Shown here one piece after another: positions 44,688-55,300 of a stretch of DNA of 64,000 nt. The number at the start of each line of letters is the position of its first letter. Within the stretch, counting starts at the first letter, position 1. The stretch lies in the NCBI GenBank assembly GCA_023055505.1, contig JALIRH010000078.1, positions 248,001 through 312,000 of the forward strand, in the 5' to 3' direction. Below the pieces are notes generated by a model. That model worked only from the letters and a program-made list of their open reading frames with translations. It searched no databases and had not been told where the DNA came from. A program made the position numbers and the translations under genes. Source of the stretch: Callipepla californica brunnescens (lineage: Eukaryota > Chordata > Aves > Galliformes > Odontophoridae).

Positions 44688-47600
44688 ATGGCTCTGGAGG
44701 CGCTGCTGCTGCTCCTCGCGGTGCTCCCCGTGCCCGCCGCCCCGCGCTGCGCCCCGCAGTGCCCGCCCGGCTCTTACCCGCACCCCCCGGACCGGGCGCG
44801 GCCGCGCTGCGGTTCCCCGCGGGGCCGCCCGGAGCCCGTCCGGTGCCGAGGTGCGAAATAAGTCGCGGGAGCTCCGCTTCCGGCCGGAGTCGGAAGTGGC
44901 GGCCGAACTCCGGGCTAGGGAGGAAGCGGGTGCAGTTCCAAATAGGGGCCGGGTAGGAAAACAATGATGAAGAAATGAGTTCTGCGCGCTTGGGGTTCCC
45001 ATTTAATGGGGCAGGCCCAAAGGGGTCCGCCGGAAATGGGGTCCGGGGGGGAAACAGAATCCCGGGAACGTTATATATATTTTTTTTTGGGGGGGGGGAT
45101 GGGGGAGCTCATTGCCGCCCCCCACTCCCCGCAGTGCTCCGCTGCCCCGCGCCGCTCTCTTTCCCGCACGGCACCGTGCAGCCGCGCTTCCCCGCGTACC
45201 CCCCCGGCAGCGTCCTCCGCTTCGAGTGCGACGATGGCTTCGTGCTGCGGGGGACCGCGGAGCTGCGCTGCAGACGTGGGGGTGTCTGGAGCGATCCCCC
45301 CCCCGTGTGCGACGACGGCGGTGAGTGGGAGGACCCTTTAAACCCATATAAAGGGCCTGAAATCCCTCCAGAGGTCCCAAAGACCCCCGGAAAGCCTCCA
45401 AATATTTGGGGGAGTGGGACAAAATACCTCTCGGAGACCTCAAAATTCCTCTTAAAGAGACCCCAGAAATCTTCAAAGCCCACAAATCCGCCAAAAAGTC
45501 TTTTAAATTCCTCTGAAACGCCACAAAATCCTTTGTGAGGGGCTCAAATCCCTATAGATACCCCAAAATACTTCTGGGGAGGGACACAATCCTCCATAGA
45601 TAGCTCCCAAATGTGTGGGGACAAAATCTCTCCTAAAAGCCTCCATATCCTTCTGGGAGTAGCAAAATCCCCTACAGATACCCCCAAACCCTTTTGGGAG
45701 TCCATAATATCCCTGGGGGTGGCAAAATCCCCCGTAGAGTTCCCAAAATCTTTCTGAAGAGAGGGCAAACTGTATCTGTGGGGTGGTGCAAATCCCTCAA
45801 AAGCCCTAAAAACCTTCATATGGGCCCCAAAATCCTTTCCAGAGAGGGGGTTGGAGTGTGGGCAAAACCCTTATAATGACCCCAAAATCCCTCGTAGACA
45901 CTTCAAAATGCCCTGGAGGGGTGAGTTGTGGGTCAAGTCTCTCTTAGAGACCTCAGAATTGCAGAGTCCCCAGAATCATTCAGGCAGATGAGGGGGACAG
46001 CAGGGGTTGGAGGGTACTTATGGGGCTGATTGGTGGGTCGCTGAGAGTGAAGCAGGGGTCCCTGTGTGGCTGAGAAGGGGACAGCAGCTGGGGGGGGGGA
46101 GGCCTGTGGGGTTATGGGGTCCTTGGAGTGGGTCACAGGTCTGTATGGTCCTGGAGGCTGTGGGGCAGACAGGAGTTAGATGGGGGGGATCCCTATGAGG
46201 TGTGTGGGTCCCTGGGAGGGGGACAAGTGCTCTGTACCCTCCACTGATTCTCCCTCCAGAAGGCGACTGTCCCCCCCCTGCAGCACCAGCAGGGGGGGTG
46301 ACAACAGGTGGGGGACGGCACCATGGGGCCGAGGTGGGGGTGCACTGTGGGGCAGGGCTGCAGCTACTGGGACCCCCCCGACGCCACTGCATGGAGACTG
46401 GGAGATGGTCCGGGCCTGAGCCGACCTGCCGCCGTGAGTGTCACCCTGTCCCCATAATGTACATGTCCCCATATTGTCTCCACGTTCCCCAAAATTCCCA
46501 TGTCCCAATGTTCTGTAACCCCGTGTGCCATATTCCCATGTCTCTAAATACTCCCACGTTGTTTCCTATGTCCCCAGGTTCCCATATGTCCCTAAGTGTC
46601 CCCATGTTGTCCCCATGTTATTGCTTTCCCAAGTGCCACAATGTCCCCACATCCCCATACTGTTCCCAAATGTCCCCATACTGCCCCCGCTTCCCCATAT
46701 ATCACAGTTTCCCACATCCCCTACAGACCCCTTCTCCTATGACCTCCCTGAGGACATCAGTGGTGGCCTTGGCTCTTCCTTTGCCTCCATCCTGGAGCTG
46801 GCAGGTGCCCGCGCTGACGATGGTGAGCTGGGGGACACTGTGGTGACACCACGGTGAGGTCATCACAGTGACATCATGGTCACGTTGTGGTGACAGAGAC
46901 GTCCCTGGGGCGTCGCATTGTACTGAGCCGCAACGGGTCCCTCCATGTGTACCTGCTGCTGGACGCCTCTGGCAGTGTTCAACAGGACAACTTTGAGCTC
47001 TTCCGGCAGAGTGCGGTGGCCATCGTGGATAGGGTGCGAGGGGACAGCAGGGTGGGACCGTGGGGAGATGGGGTGGGACCATAGGGGGATTGTGGAGAGA
47101 TGAAGAGATGGGTTGAGACCATGGGGGGATGAGGTGGAACCACAGTGAGATGAGATAGGACCACAGTGGGATGAGTTGGGACTGTGGAAGGATCGTGGTG
47201 AGACGAGCTGGGATCATGAGGACATAGAGGGGGACCATGGGTGGAAGAGATGGGACCTTAAGGGGATCATGGAGAGAGGAGGAGATAGGGTGAGACCATG
47301 GGGTGAGGCTGAGACCACGGGGAGATGAGGTGGAACCAGCTGAGATGATGAGATGGAATGGGACCAAGGCGGGAGGGTGGTCCCAGAGGCTGGGGGTCTG
47401 GAATGGGTCCCCCGAGCTGTCCCCGTCCCCCTGTCTCCCCACAGCTCAGCAGCTTCGAGGTGCCCCTCAGGTTTGCCATCGTCTCCTTTGCCACCAACAC
47501 GCGTGTCATCATCTCCACCACCGAAGAGGACGCTTCTGATGCTGACGAAGTCATTGCACGCTTGGAGGCCATGAACTTTGGCGGTACATCTCCAGAGTGG

Positions 47601-50600
47601 GCAACCCCAAAGTTGGGAATGCACTGGGGACACAGTCACATGGGGCTGTCCCCTTAGAGCACGGGAACGCGACCGGGACCAACATGCACGGGGCACTGCT
47701 GGAGGTCTACCACATGGTCCTCTTCCAAAAGGAGCGGTCAACGCGTGACGGCCGACCTGATGCGTGGAAGGACACGCGGCACGTCGTCATCCTACTGACA
47801 GATGGTGGGGACAATGGGAAGACTGTGCTTGGGGGAATGCTGCGGGGCCAGGCTGAGCCCTATCCTGCTGCCCCATAGGAAGGTTCAACGTTGGGGGACA
47901 CCCCCGGGACGCGGTGGCCAAGATTGAGGATGTGCTGGAGATCAAAGAGGACCGCGAGGAGTACCTGGGTGGGTGTGTGGGGACACTGAGGTTGGTTTTG
48001 GGGATCTCTGAGGTGGATTTGAGGATCTCAGTTGGGGTTGGAGAATATCTGAGGTAGCACTGGGGACCTCAGTGGTGGCTTTGGGGACCTCAGCGGTGGA
48101 CTGGGAACACTAGCAGGGCCACGGGGACAGCAGTGGGGACACTCATAAGGGTGTGGGGACAGCAGGGTTGGGATTGGGGACCTCAGGAGTGGCACTGGAG
48201 AGCTGAGGAATAGGGTTGAGGTGTCCCTGGTGGTTTTGGGGACCTCAGTTGGGCTTTGGGCACCTGGAAGCCACTCCTTCTCCACATTATCCCCCCCAGC
48301 GTCCCTTTGCCTTGACCACTATTTGCTGTTGCGCCAGTGGTGGGGTCAATACCCTGGTTTCCTCCTGTCCACAGGGCCAGTGCCCCATCCTGGGTCACCA
48401 AACCCTGATTCTGTGCCACCAACCCTGTCCCCACGATCAGACCCTGTGGCAGATGGCCCAAACCCCTAGGGGCCCTAAACCCCACTGTGGTGCCCTGAAC
48501 CCTGTTCTAGATGCCCCAAGCCCTGTTCTAAGTGCCCCCAACCCCATCTTTGGTGCCCCAGTGTTCATCTGAGACATCCAGTCCCCACTTCTGATACCTT
48601 CAGTGCCCTCAGTCCCAATTCAGGTTCTCCAAACCCCACTCCAGGTGCTCCCCACCCCTTTCTCACCCCTGACTCCTTGCCCCCCAGACATCTATGCTTT
48701 CGGGGTGGGGGCCCTGGAGGTGGACATGGCTGAGCTGGAGGCTGTGGCCTCGCACCGCCGGGATGAGCGCCATGCCTTCAAGCTGGCAGATGCATCGGCA
48801 CTACATCAGGCACTGGAGGGAGCCTTGGCTGCCACCGCCCTCGGGGACCTCTGTGGTGTCATCGTCCCTGCTGGTGCTGCCCGACCACCGTGGCACGTCG
48901 TACTCAGGGTGGGCACTGAGGAGGATCTGTTGGGGTTGGAGTGGATCTACTGGGGGTGATTGAGGATGAAGGGGAACCTTTTGGGGACCATCTTGGATGG
49001 GGGATCCTTTGGGGAATATCTGGGGTCAAAGGAATATTCATTGGGGCACACTGAGGATGGAGGGGGGAACCACTGGGGACTGATGGATCCAGTGAGGATG
49101 GAGGGAATCTGTTGGGGACCATTGGGGTTGGGGAGGATCCACTGTGGGTTGTTGGGATTCATTAGGGGTTGGGGGGCACTCAGGGGAATCATTGGGGTTG
49201 AGGGAACCCACTGAGGATCCTCTGGGGATGGGGGATTCCATTGGGGACCCCATGTTCTTGCACAACCTCCCCTGGTCCTCCCCCAGACTGGAGTGCAGCA
49301 GCGTTGTGCAGGAACCCTGCTGGGGGGCCGCTGGGTGCTGACAGCTGCACACTGCTTCCTGGGGGGTGAGAGCCCCCACACCTGGAGCGCCGAGCTGGGT
49401 ATGGCCCCAAAAGTAGGGACTCCCTCATCCTGAATCCCAGAGCCCCACAACCACAAGGATTCCAACACCTAGGACCCCCCACTCCACTGGGACCCCAAAA
49501 TCCAGGACCTCTCCTCCCCATTGATACTCCCTCTGATCCCCATTTTTTTTTTTGTGGGGGGGGGGGGGGGTGTCTGCAGCAGGGGGTCAGGAGGTTTCCA
49601 TCCGTGGGTGGAACATCCATGAAGACTTTGACATCCGGGGGAGGGCAGCATGGGGGGTCCCTGAATTCTACGACTATGATGTGGCCCTGGTGGAGCTGGA
49701 AGAGGAGGTGGGGGACAAGGGACTCCCCAGGTGAGTGGGACAGTTGGGTGTGGAAGTGCAGGATGATATTGAAGGGGTTCTGACCCCCCTAAGAAATCTG
49801 ATTTCTCCCCAAAAAAGGCGCATCTGCATACCCTGCACTGAGGATGCAAACAGAGCAATGAGAATGGCACCAGGGAGCACGTGCCAGAAGCAAGGTACGA
49901 GCACCCAACACCATCCCCACCTCCACGTGTCCCCATATCTCCATTCCCACATTCCCAAATGTCACAGTGTCTCATCTGTCTGTTTCCCCCTCATACTGTC
50001 TGCGTACCTCCCTACATTCTCCCCACATCCCTATCTCCACATTGTCCCCAAATGTCCCCATTTTGACCCCATATCCCCAAGTGTTACAACATCCCCTATC
50101 CCTGTGTCACTGCCCCTGTAAATCCCTATTTCCCCAAATGCCCCGCAGAGGTGGAGCTGTTGGGCCACACGCATATCCCTGCTGAGTTCGTGTCCCTGGA
50201 GGGCAAGAGGTTGAGTGTCAGGATCAAGGAACAAGAGGAGGTATGGGACTGCCCCAAGGCGCATCCCTGCCCCATAGTGGGACCCGCAGCCCCACACACC
50301 CATCAAATCAGGAAAGAGTCCCAGCAGGACCCTGCCCCATAGCATGGCTCTGCCCCACAGCGTGCCCCCTGCTTGGGGGGAGCAGTGCAGCCGGGGATGC
50401 CCCATGCCAATGCCTCTGTGAGGGATGTGGTGACAGAGCGCTTCCTGTGCAGCGGGCAGGAGAGCGGCGGTGAGCGTGAGGATGCAGCCTGCAAAGGTGT
50501 GTGTGAGGGGGGGCCCCAAATATCTCCCTGTCCTCACTTGTTCCCACATTCCCATACCCCCATATCATCCCCATGTCACCATAATGACCCCAAACATTCC

Positions 50601-50931
50601 CAGGTGAATCCGGGGGTTCCCTTTTTGTGGAGCGCCGCCACCGCTTCCTCCAGGTGAGCACTACAGGGTGATGAGGAGTCTCTGACTCCCCCCACCCTGA
50701 CCTCCCCCATTCATCTGGGGGTCCCCAAACTCCCCCTCCCTGCAGGTGGGGGTCCTCAGCTGGGGCACCTTCAATCCATGCCACAGGGGGGGTCGCAATG
50801 CCGAGGGGGGGCTGCTCCGTGCCCCAGCCCCTCCTGGCCACCACCCCCGGGATTTTGCCATCAGCCTCTTCCGCATTCAGCCCTGGTTACGGCGGCACCT
50901 GGGGGGAGTCCTGCGCTTCACCCCCCTGTGA
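44688..50931 (+). CDS. C2: Complement C2 (C2/factor B family serine protease)
   Basis: Sixteen exons join in frame: 44688-44850, 45135-45320, 46260-46433, 46727-46822, 46897-47033, 47445-47583, 47658-47804, 47879-47968, 48688-48908, 49287-49398, 49580-49730, 49818-49894, 50149-50240, 50361-50496, 50604-50653 and 50746-50931. They encode 718 residues; human C2 has 752. In order come a signal peptide, a shortened first sushi domain (about 20-54), two full sushi domains (55-174), a von Willebrand A domain with MIDAS DASGS at 229-233 and LLTDG, and a trypsin-like domain with His473 (LTAAHC), Asp522 (YDYDVAL) and Ser643 (KGESGG). C2 is a secreted zymogen whose large fragment is the protease of the classical/lectin C3 convertase. 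KGESGG, PFSYDLPEDI and GVLRFTPL favour C2 over factor B. In birds the same gene might serve both roles. Confidence 0.93.
44877..44898 (+). promoter_or_regulatory. Inverted ETS-type motifs in C2 intron 1
   Basis: CTTCCGG at 44877-44883 and CGGAAGTG at 44891-44898 are ETS-family core sites in opposite orientation, 27-48 bases after exon 1. They could belong to a downstream or bidirectional promoter, or mark that transcription start sites extend into intron 1. Confidence 0.3.
45321..46259 (+). repeat. Minisatellite-like repeats in C2 intron 2
   Basis: The first two-thirds consists of degenerate tandem units of the form CCCCAAAATCCCTCATAGAGA, with a period near 20-25 bases. The remainder is GC-rich without an obvious period. 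Confidence 0.75.
46434..46726 (+). repeat. Minisatellite-like repeats in C2 intron 3
   Basis: Nearly the whole intron is made of variants of TGTCCCCATAT and ATGTCCCCAAA. A similar CCCCAAATGTCC-type array recurs in intron 12 (49895-50148). Confidence 0.8.
47034..47444 (+). repeat. Minisatellite-like repeats in C2 intron 5
   Basis: Variants of GATGAGATGGGACCATGGGG repeat through most of the intron, with a period around 20-25 bases. The unit differs from those in introns 2, 3 and 9. Confidence 0.8.
47969..48687 (+). repeat. Degenerate repeats in C2 intron 8
   Basis: The first part repeats GGGGACCTCAGTGGTGGTTT-like units. The second repeats CCCCAAACCCTGTTCTAGGTG-like units in the complementary pyrimidine-rich sense. 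No exon is evident inside. Confidence 0.6.
48909..49286 (+). repeat. Minisatellite-like repeats in C2 intron 9
   Basis: Variants of GGGGAATCCATTGGGGATGG repeat with a period around 22-30 bases across the intron. Confidence 0.75.
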
Positions 50932-51023
50932 CTCCCCCACATAGTGGGGCTCCCCCCAGAAGCCCTCCCTGTTGGACTCCTATAGGACCTCAGTGGGACC
51001 CCTCCCCCAACCTGAACTCCCCC

Positions 51024-51029
51024 AATAAA
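51024..51029 (+). promoter_or_regulatory. C2: C2 poly(A) signal AATAAA
   Basis: AATAAA lies only 93 bases after the stop codon, so the predicted 3'-UTR is about 110 bases, very short as in mammalian C2/factor B genes. From 51050 to 51540 I see no gene. Confidence 0.75.
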
Positions 51030-51544
51030 GTTGTGCCCGCCCCCAATATTGTGAACTTCCGTGGGTGGTTGAGAGGGGATAATGGGGTGCTACGGGGTGG
51101 GGGGGGCTTATTAGCATCACACTTTCAGACTTAATGAGGTTAATGAGGCCCCATGGGACCCACCTGTGGGAAGGGGGGTAAAGCGTGTTCAACCACTCCC
51201 ATTTCCCACAACCTGCCCGGAGAGGGCGATATGACACAACCCTCGCCCTCCCCCGGCTCCATATTCCGACCCACAGATCAGAACCCTCAGAGCTGGATTT
51301 AGATCCATGGCCACAGCGCTGCTCACCCTCCTGCTGCTGCCCCCAGCCCCGGCCCTACAGCTCTGCACCATCTCTCTGCCCCCATAACTGCCCAACTGCG
51401 CTTCCCCTGTCTGCCTCGTGACTCTGCCCCATAGCTCTGTGTCAGGACCTTCCCAGGGTTCTGCTGGGAGCTGACAGCCACACACCTGGCCTGTATTAGA
51501 AATAGTGCAGCCAGCAGGAGCAGGGAGGTGATCATCCCCTGTAC

Positions 51545-52047
51545 TCAGCTCTCGAGTACTGTGTTTGGTTTTGGGCCCCTCACTACAAGAGAGACATCGA
51601 GGCCCTGGAGCGTGTTCAGAGAAGGGCAACAAAACTGGTGAGGGGTCTGGAGCACAAGTCTTACGAGGAGCGGCTGAGGGAGCTGGGATTGTTTAGCCTG
51701 GAGAAAAGGAGGTTCAGAGGAGACCTCACTGCACTCTACCACTTCCTGAAGGGAGGCTGTGGTGAGGAGGGGGTCGGCCTCTTCTCCCAGGTAACTAATG
51801 ACAGGACGAGACACAAAGGGGAAGATTTAGATTAGATTTGAGGACAAATTTTTTCTCTGCGAGAGCGGTCAGGCACTGGAATGGCCTGCCTAGGGAGGGG
51901 GTTGAGGCACCGTCCCTAGTGCTGTTCAAGAAGCGTTTAGATGAGGTGCTGAGGGATTTGATTGAGTAGCTTGGTGGGTAGGGATGGTGGTGTGAGGATG
52001 GTTGGACTAGGTGATCTTGTAGGTCCTTTCCAACCTCATGGATCTAT
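51545..52047 (+). mobile_element. CR1 LINE 3' fragment, sense
   Basis: Plus-strand sequence from GAGTACTGTGTTTGGTTTTG through the end of ORF2 ([20 protein letters not shown]) to the 3'-UTR. The 3'-UTR contains GGTTGGACTAGGTGATCTTG and ends near 52047. It is the same subfamily type as CR1-a, in the opposite orientation. It lies about 340 bases upstream of the RLF start codon. Confidence 0.93.
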
Positions 52048-52099
52048 GACCAGGAACAGCCCGTCCTGCGCCCAGAGCCCAGCTCCCAAAGCCCCGACA

Positions 52100-52388
52100 G
52101 CACTGACGCACCGCCATTACCCGAACGGCCCTTTATTCCCACGCGAACCCCCACACGGACGCGGAGAAGTTACCTCCCGAGCGGCGGCACCTCCGCCGAG
52201 CGACGCTCCGCCGCCGCCGCACATCCGGACGCCCCCGGAAGAACTCCTTTCCGCACGCCGGCTTCCGGTCACGCGGCCAGCGCGCCGTGCGTCGCGTCAC
52301 GTGCGCGTCACGTGCCGCCGTCCCGGGCCGCTGAGGTCGGCGGCGCCGTCACGTGACCCGTGCCTACGCGCGGCGGGGCCGAGCGCAG
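52100..52388 (+). promoter_or_regulatory. RLF: RLF CpG promoter with three GTCACGTG boxes
   Basis: The CpG-rich region holds three E-box octamers GTCACGTG at 52296-52303, 52307-52314 and 52348-52355. The last sits in the palindrome GTCACGTGAC. The first two are 11 bases apart, about one helical turn. GTCACGTGAC is the CLEAR-type/USF/TFE motif bound by bHLH-zip factors. No TATA box is seen. The interval also has ETS-like CTTCCGG and CCGGAAG motifs. Confidence 0.65.
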
Positions 52389-55300
52389 ATGGCGGACGCT
52401 GAGGCCGAGGCGGCTCCGCGGGCCGAGATGGCGCGGCTGGTGGCGGCGCTGCGGGGCCGGCTGTGGCAGCTGCAGACGGAGCTGTGCGAGCAGGAGGTCT
52501 CGGAGGCGTCGTCCCGGGCCTACTGCCGCGGCTTCTGCCAGGTACGGGCCGCGGCCGCGGGCCCTCCCGGCGCGGCGGGGCCGGCGCGGGGGTTGGGGAG
52601 CGGAGGGATCGCCGCTCGGCCCCGCGGTGCGGCGGTGACGCTGTGCGCGGTTTGGGCCGCGGGGTGGGGGTGGGGGGGATCGGTGCGCGCTCGTCGCGGT
52701 GGGAGCGGGGCCGTGCGGGCGTGCTGCGGGCCGGTGCTCTCGTCCGAGCGCCCGTTCGGAGGTGAGGAGCGATGTCGGAGTTAAGGCGTTAACTTGTTGC
52801 GCTCGGTGAAGTGTCGGCGGTGGGATTGGTGAAATAGTGATCTCTGCGGTTAATGAGTTATTGCTTCCTGAGCTGCATCGGTTGGCGGGAGCGGCGCGGT
52901 TGGATCATCTGTTGTTGTTGGGTTTTTGAGAGCTTTTCCTGTTCAGACTGCATGAGTTCTGTGCTTACATTCCCAACCTATCGGCCAGTGTCCCAGCCCT
53001 CCGTGGTGCGGCCACCCAGCCCTCCTTTTCTGAATGAACGAGGGCAGCACTAGCTGCTGGCTGTGGCTAGCAGCCTCAGTGGTGTCTGATATGTGCCATT
53101 GGTCCTCACGTGATTGTTTTACATCCGTAGGCTGTGTATTTTCCACGCCATTCTTTTGGGGAAATTGTAGAATAAGTAAGGTTGGAAAAGACCTCTGAGA
53201 TCATCCAGTCTGACTGTCCACCTGCCTCCAGTATTGCCACTGAACGTGTCCCTCAGTGCCACAGCCCCATGGAGCACCTCTGGGGGTGGTGACTTCACCG
53301 CTCCCTGTGCAGCCTGTGCCAGTGTGTCACTGCTGTTTCTGAGATCTTCCTAATATCCAACTGACCCTCCCCTGGTGCAACTTGAGGCAATCCCATCCCA
53401 TCCTACCACTGTTACCCAGGAGCAGAAGCCAACGCCTGCCTCACCACAACCTCGTTCCAGGCAATTGTAGAGAGCAATGTGGGCTCCCCTGAGCTCCTCT
53501 TCTCCAGAAGGACCCATCCCATTCCCTCAGCCACTCTCAGCTGTGTTCCAGGCCCCTCGGAGCTCCACTCCCTTCTCAGCGCACACTCCGTGTCCTTCTC
53601 ACAGTGAGGGGCACAGCACTGAGCACAGCACTATGGGTCCATTAGTGCCAGCTCAGAGGGGCAGTCACCTCCTGCTCCTGCTGGCCACGCAGCTGTGACA
53701 CATCCAGGTTGCTGCAGGGCTCCTCGGCTGCCTGGGCACACCGCTGGCTCACATTTAACTGAATGTCACCAACACCCCCAGGTCTTTCTTCTCTGCACAG
53801 CTCTCCACCACTGTGCCCCAAGCCTACCACACTGCATGGAGCTGTTGTGGCCAAAGTGCAGCACTCAGTCTTGCTGAAGCTCATCCTGTCAAACTCAGCC
53901 CAGCCAGGTCTCTCTTTAACACCTTCCTACCCTCGACAAGTCAACGCTTCCCCCAACTTGATGCTGTCTGCAAACTTACTGAGGGTGCTCATAATTCACC
54001 ACTCTGCTGGAAAGGTTTGTTAGGTTCTGGCTTTGCAAACTTCAGGGTGCAGCTCGCAGGCACTGCTGTTTATCTCCCAAGTCATGTGTGCTTTGAGATT
54101 TGTGACCGTGCATTTACATGGAAATCTCTGTGATTTGTGTTACTTCTGCCTTGTTTCAGGCTTTGCAAAAATGATCTCCAGTGCCATTTATTACAACCAA
54201 GCATTGGAAAGAGGCAGATGTTGTCAGGATGACCAACACTTGTATTTGGTCGCCCAAAATAAACTTTTGAACAGTGTCATCACTTTTGAACAGTTCTGAT
54301 TGTCACGATTGTTCTCTAGAGATCTGGGGGAAGGCGTGCAGTTGTTGGGCTGTCACACGGCTATGTCAGTAGGGTGTGAGTTTGTGATGATGTTGTGCTG
54401 TCAGACCATTATGGGGAGGGTATAATTTTACATCCCTGTTTCCCCTTCTACATGGGGATGTTTGTGGATATGGGACGGAGCTCTAGTGGTAAAACTTCTC
54501 AAGAACTGAACATCTGCATCTGAGTTAAACTGGATAGAAAGTTGGGCTGAGGTATTTAACAGCTTGGAGACCACCACTGATGTCTTGTCATCGAACTGCA
54601 GCAGGTCTTGCCCAGAGAGAAACTCACTTCAGTTGTGTGGAGGTGTAGTTGTGGTGAGGACCATTACGACATTCGAGGGTTTGCCATCCTGTGGCAGTGT
54701 CTATCTGCAGGGTACTGTGGGAGCAACTGATGCTTTCAGGGCACAGCAGATGGTGAAGCAGATAGCATCCAGGCAGCTCTGTGCACAGGGAAGCGGTGTT
54801 TGTGACACAAAAACTTGTGCTGCTTTCCTGCAGCTTTCTGGGAGTGATGTTGGATGACACTGTCATCTCGGTCACCTACTTCTTGAGGAGGAGAGGAAGG
54901 TGAGTGTTCAGGATGACACAGCTAAGTGTCTCAGCACCCAAATAGTGGGTTGGCTCTGCAGCTGTTGTGATGCACTGCACGCTCACACTGTGAGGAACAA
55001 GTCTGTTGGGGTAACTGTATGTACACAGATGCCAAGTGGTGGGATCAGGTTGTGTGCTCATGGCTGCTCTGTTGTAAATCTGAACCAGTATCAGTGAGGC
55101 AACGCACAGGACCTCAGATCATCTCATCTACTGATAGCACTGGTAAGCACTGCTGAGGTTGGTGGATTTGTTCAAGGACCTGCAGTTGTGATCAGGTCTG
55201 TTAAAGAGCAGCTGCCTATTTATTTATGTTAAACTCAGAGCTGATGTAAGAGCAGCTTCATGAGAAATTCACCTATGCCCTGCAATGCTGCAGGATCTGC

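Noticed and set aside
52353..52388. Upstream in-frame start for RLF
   Set aside because: The codon at 52353 is GTG inside the E-box, so ATG 52389 is the first true start codon.
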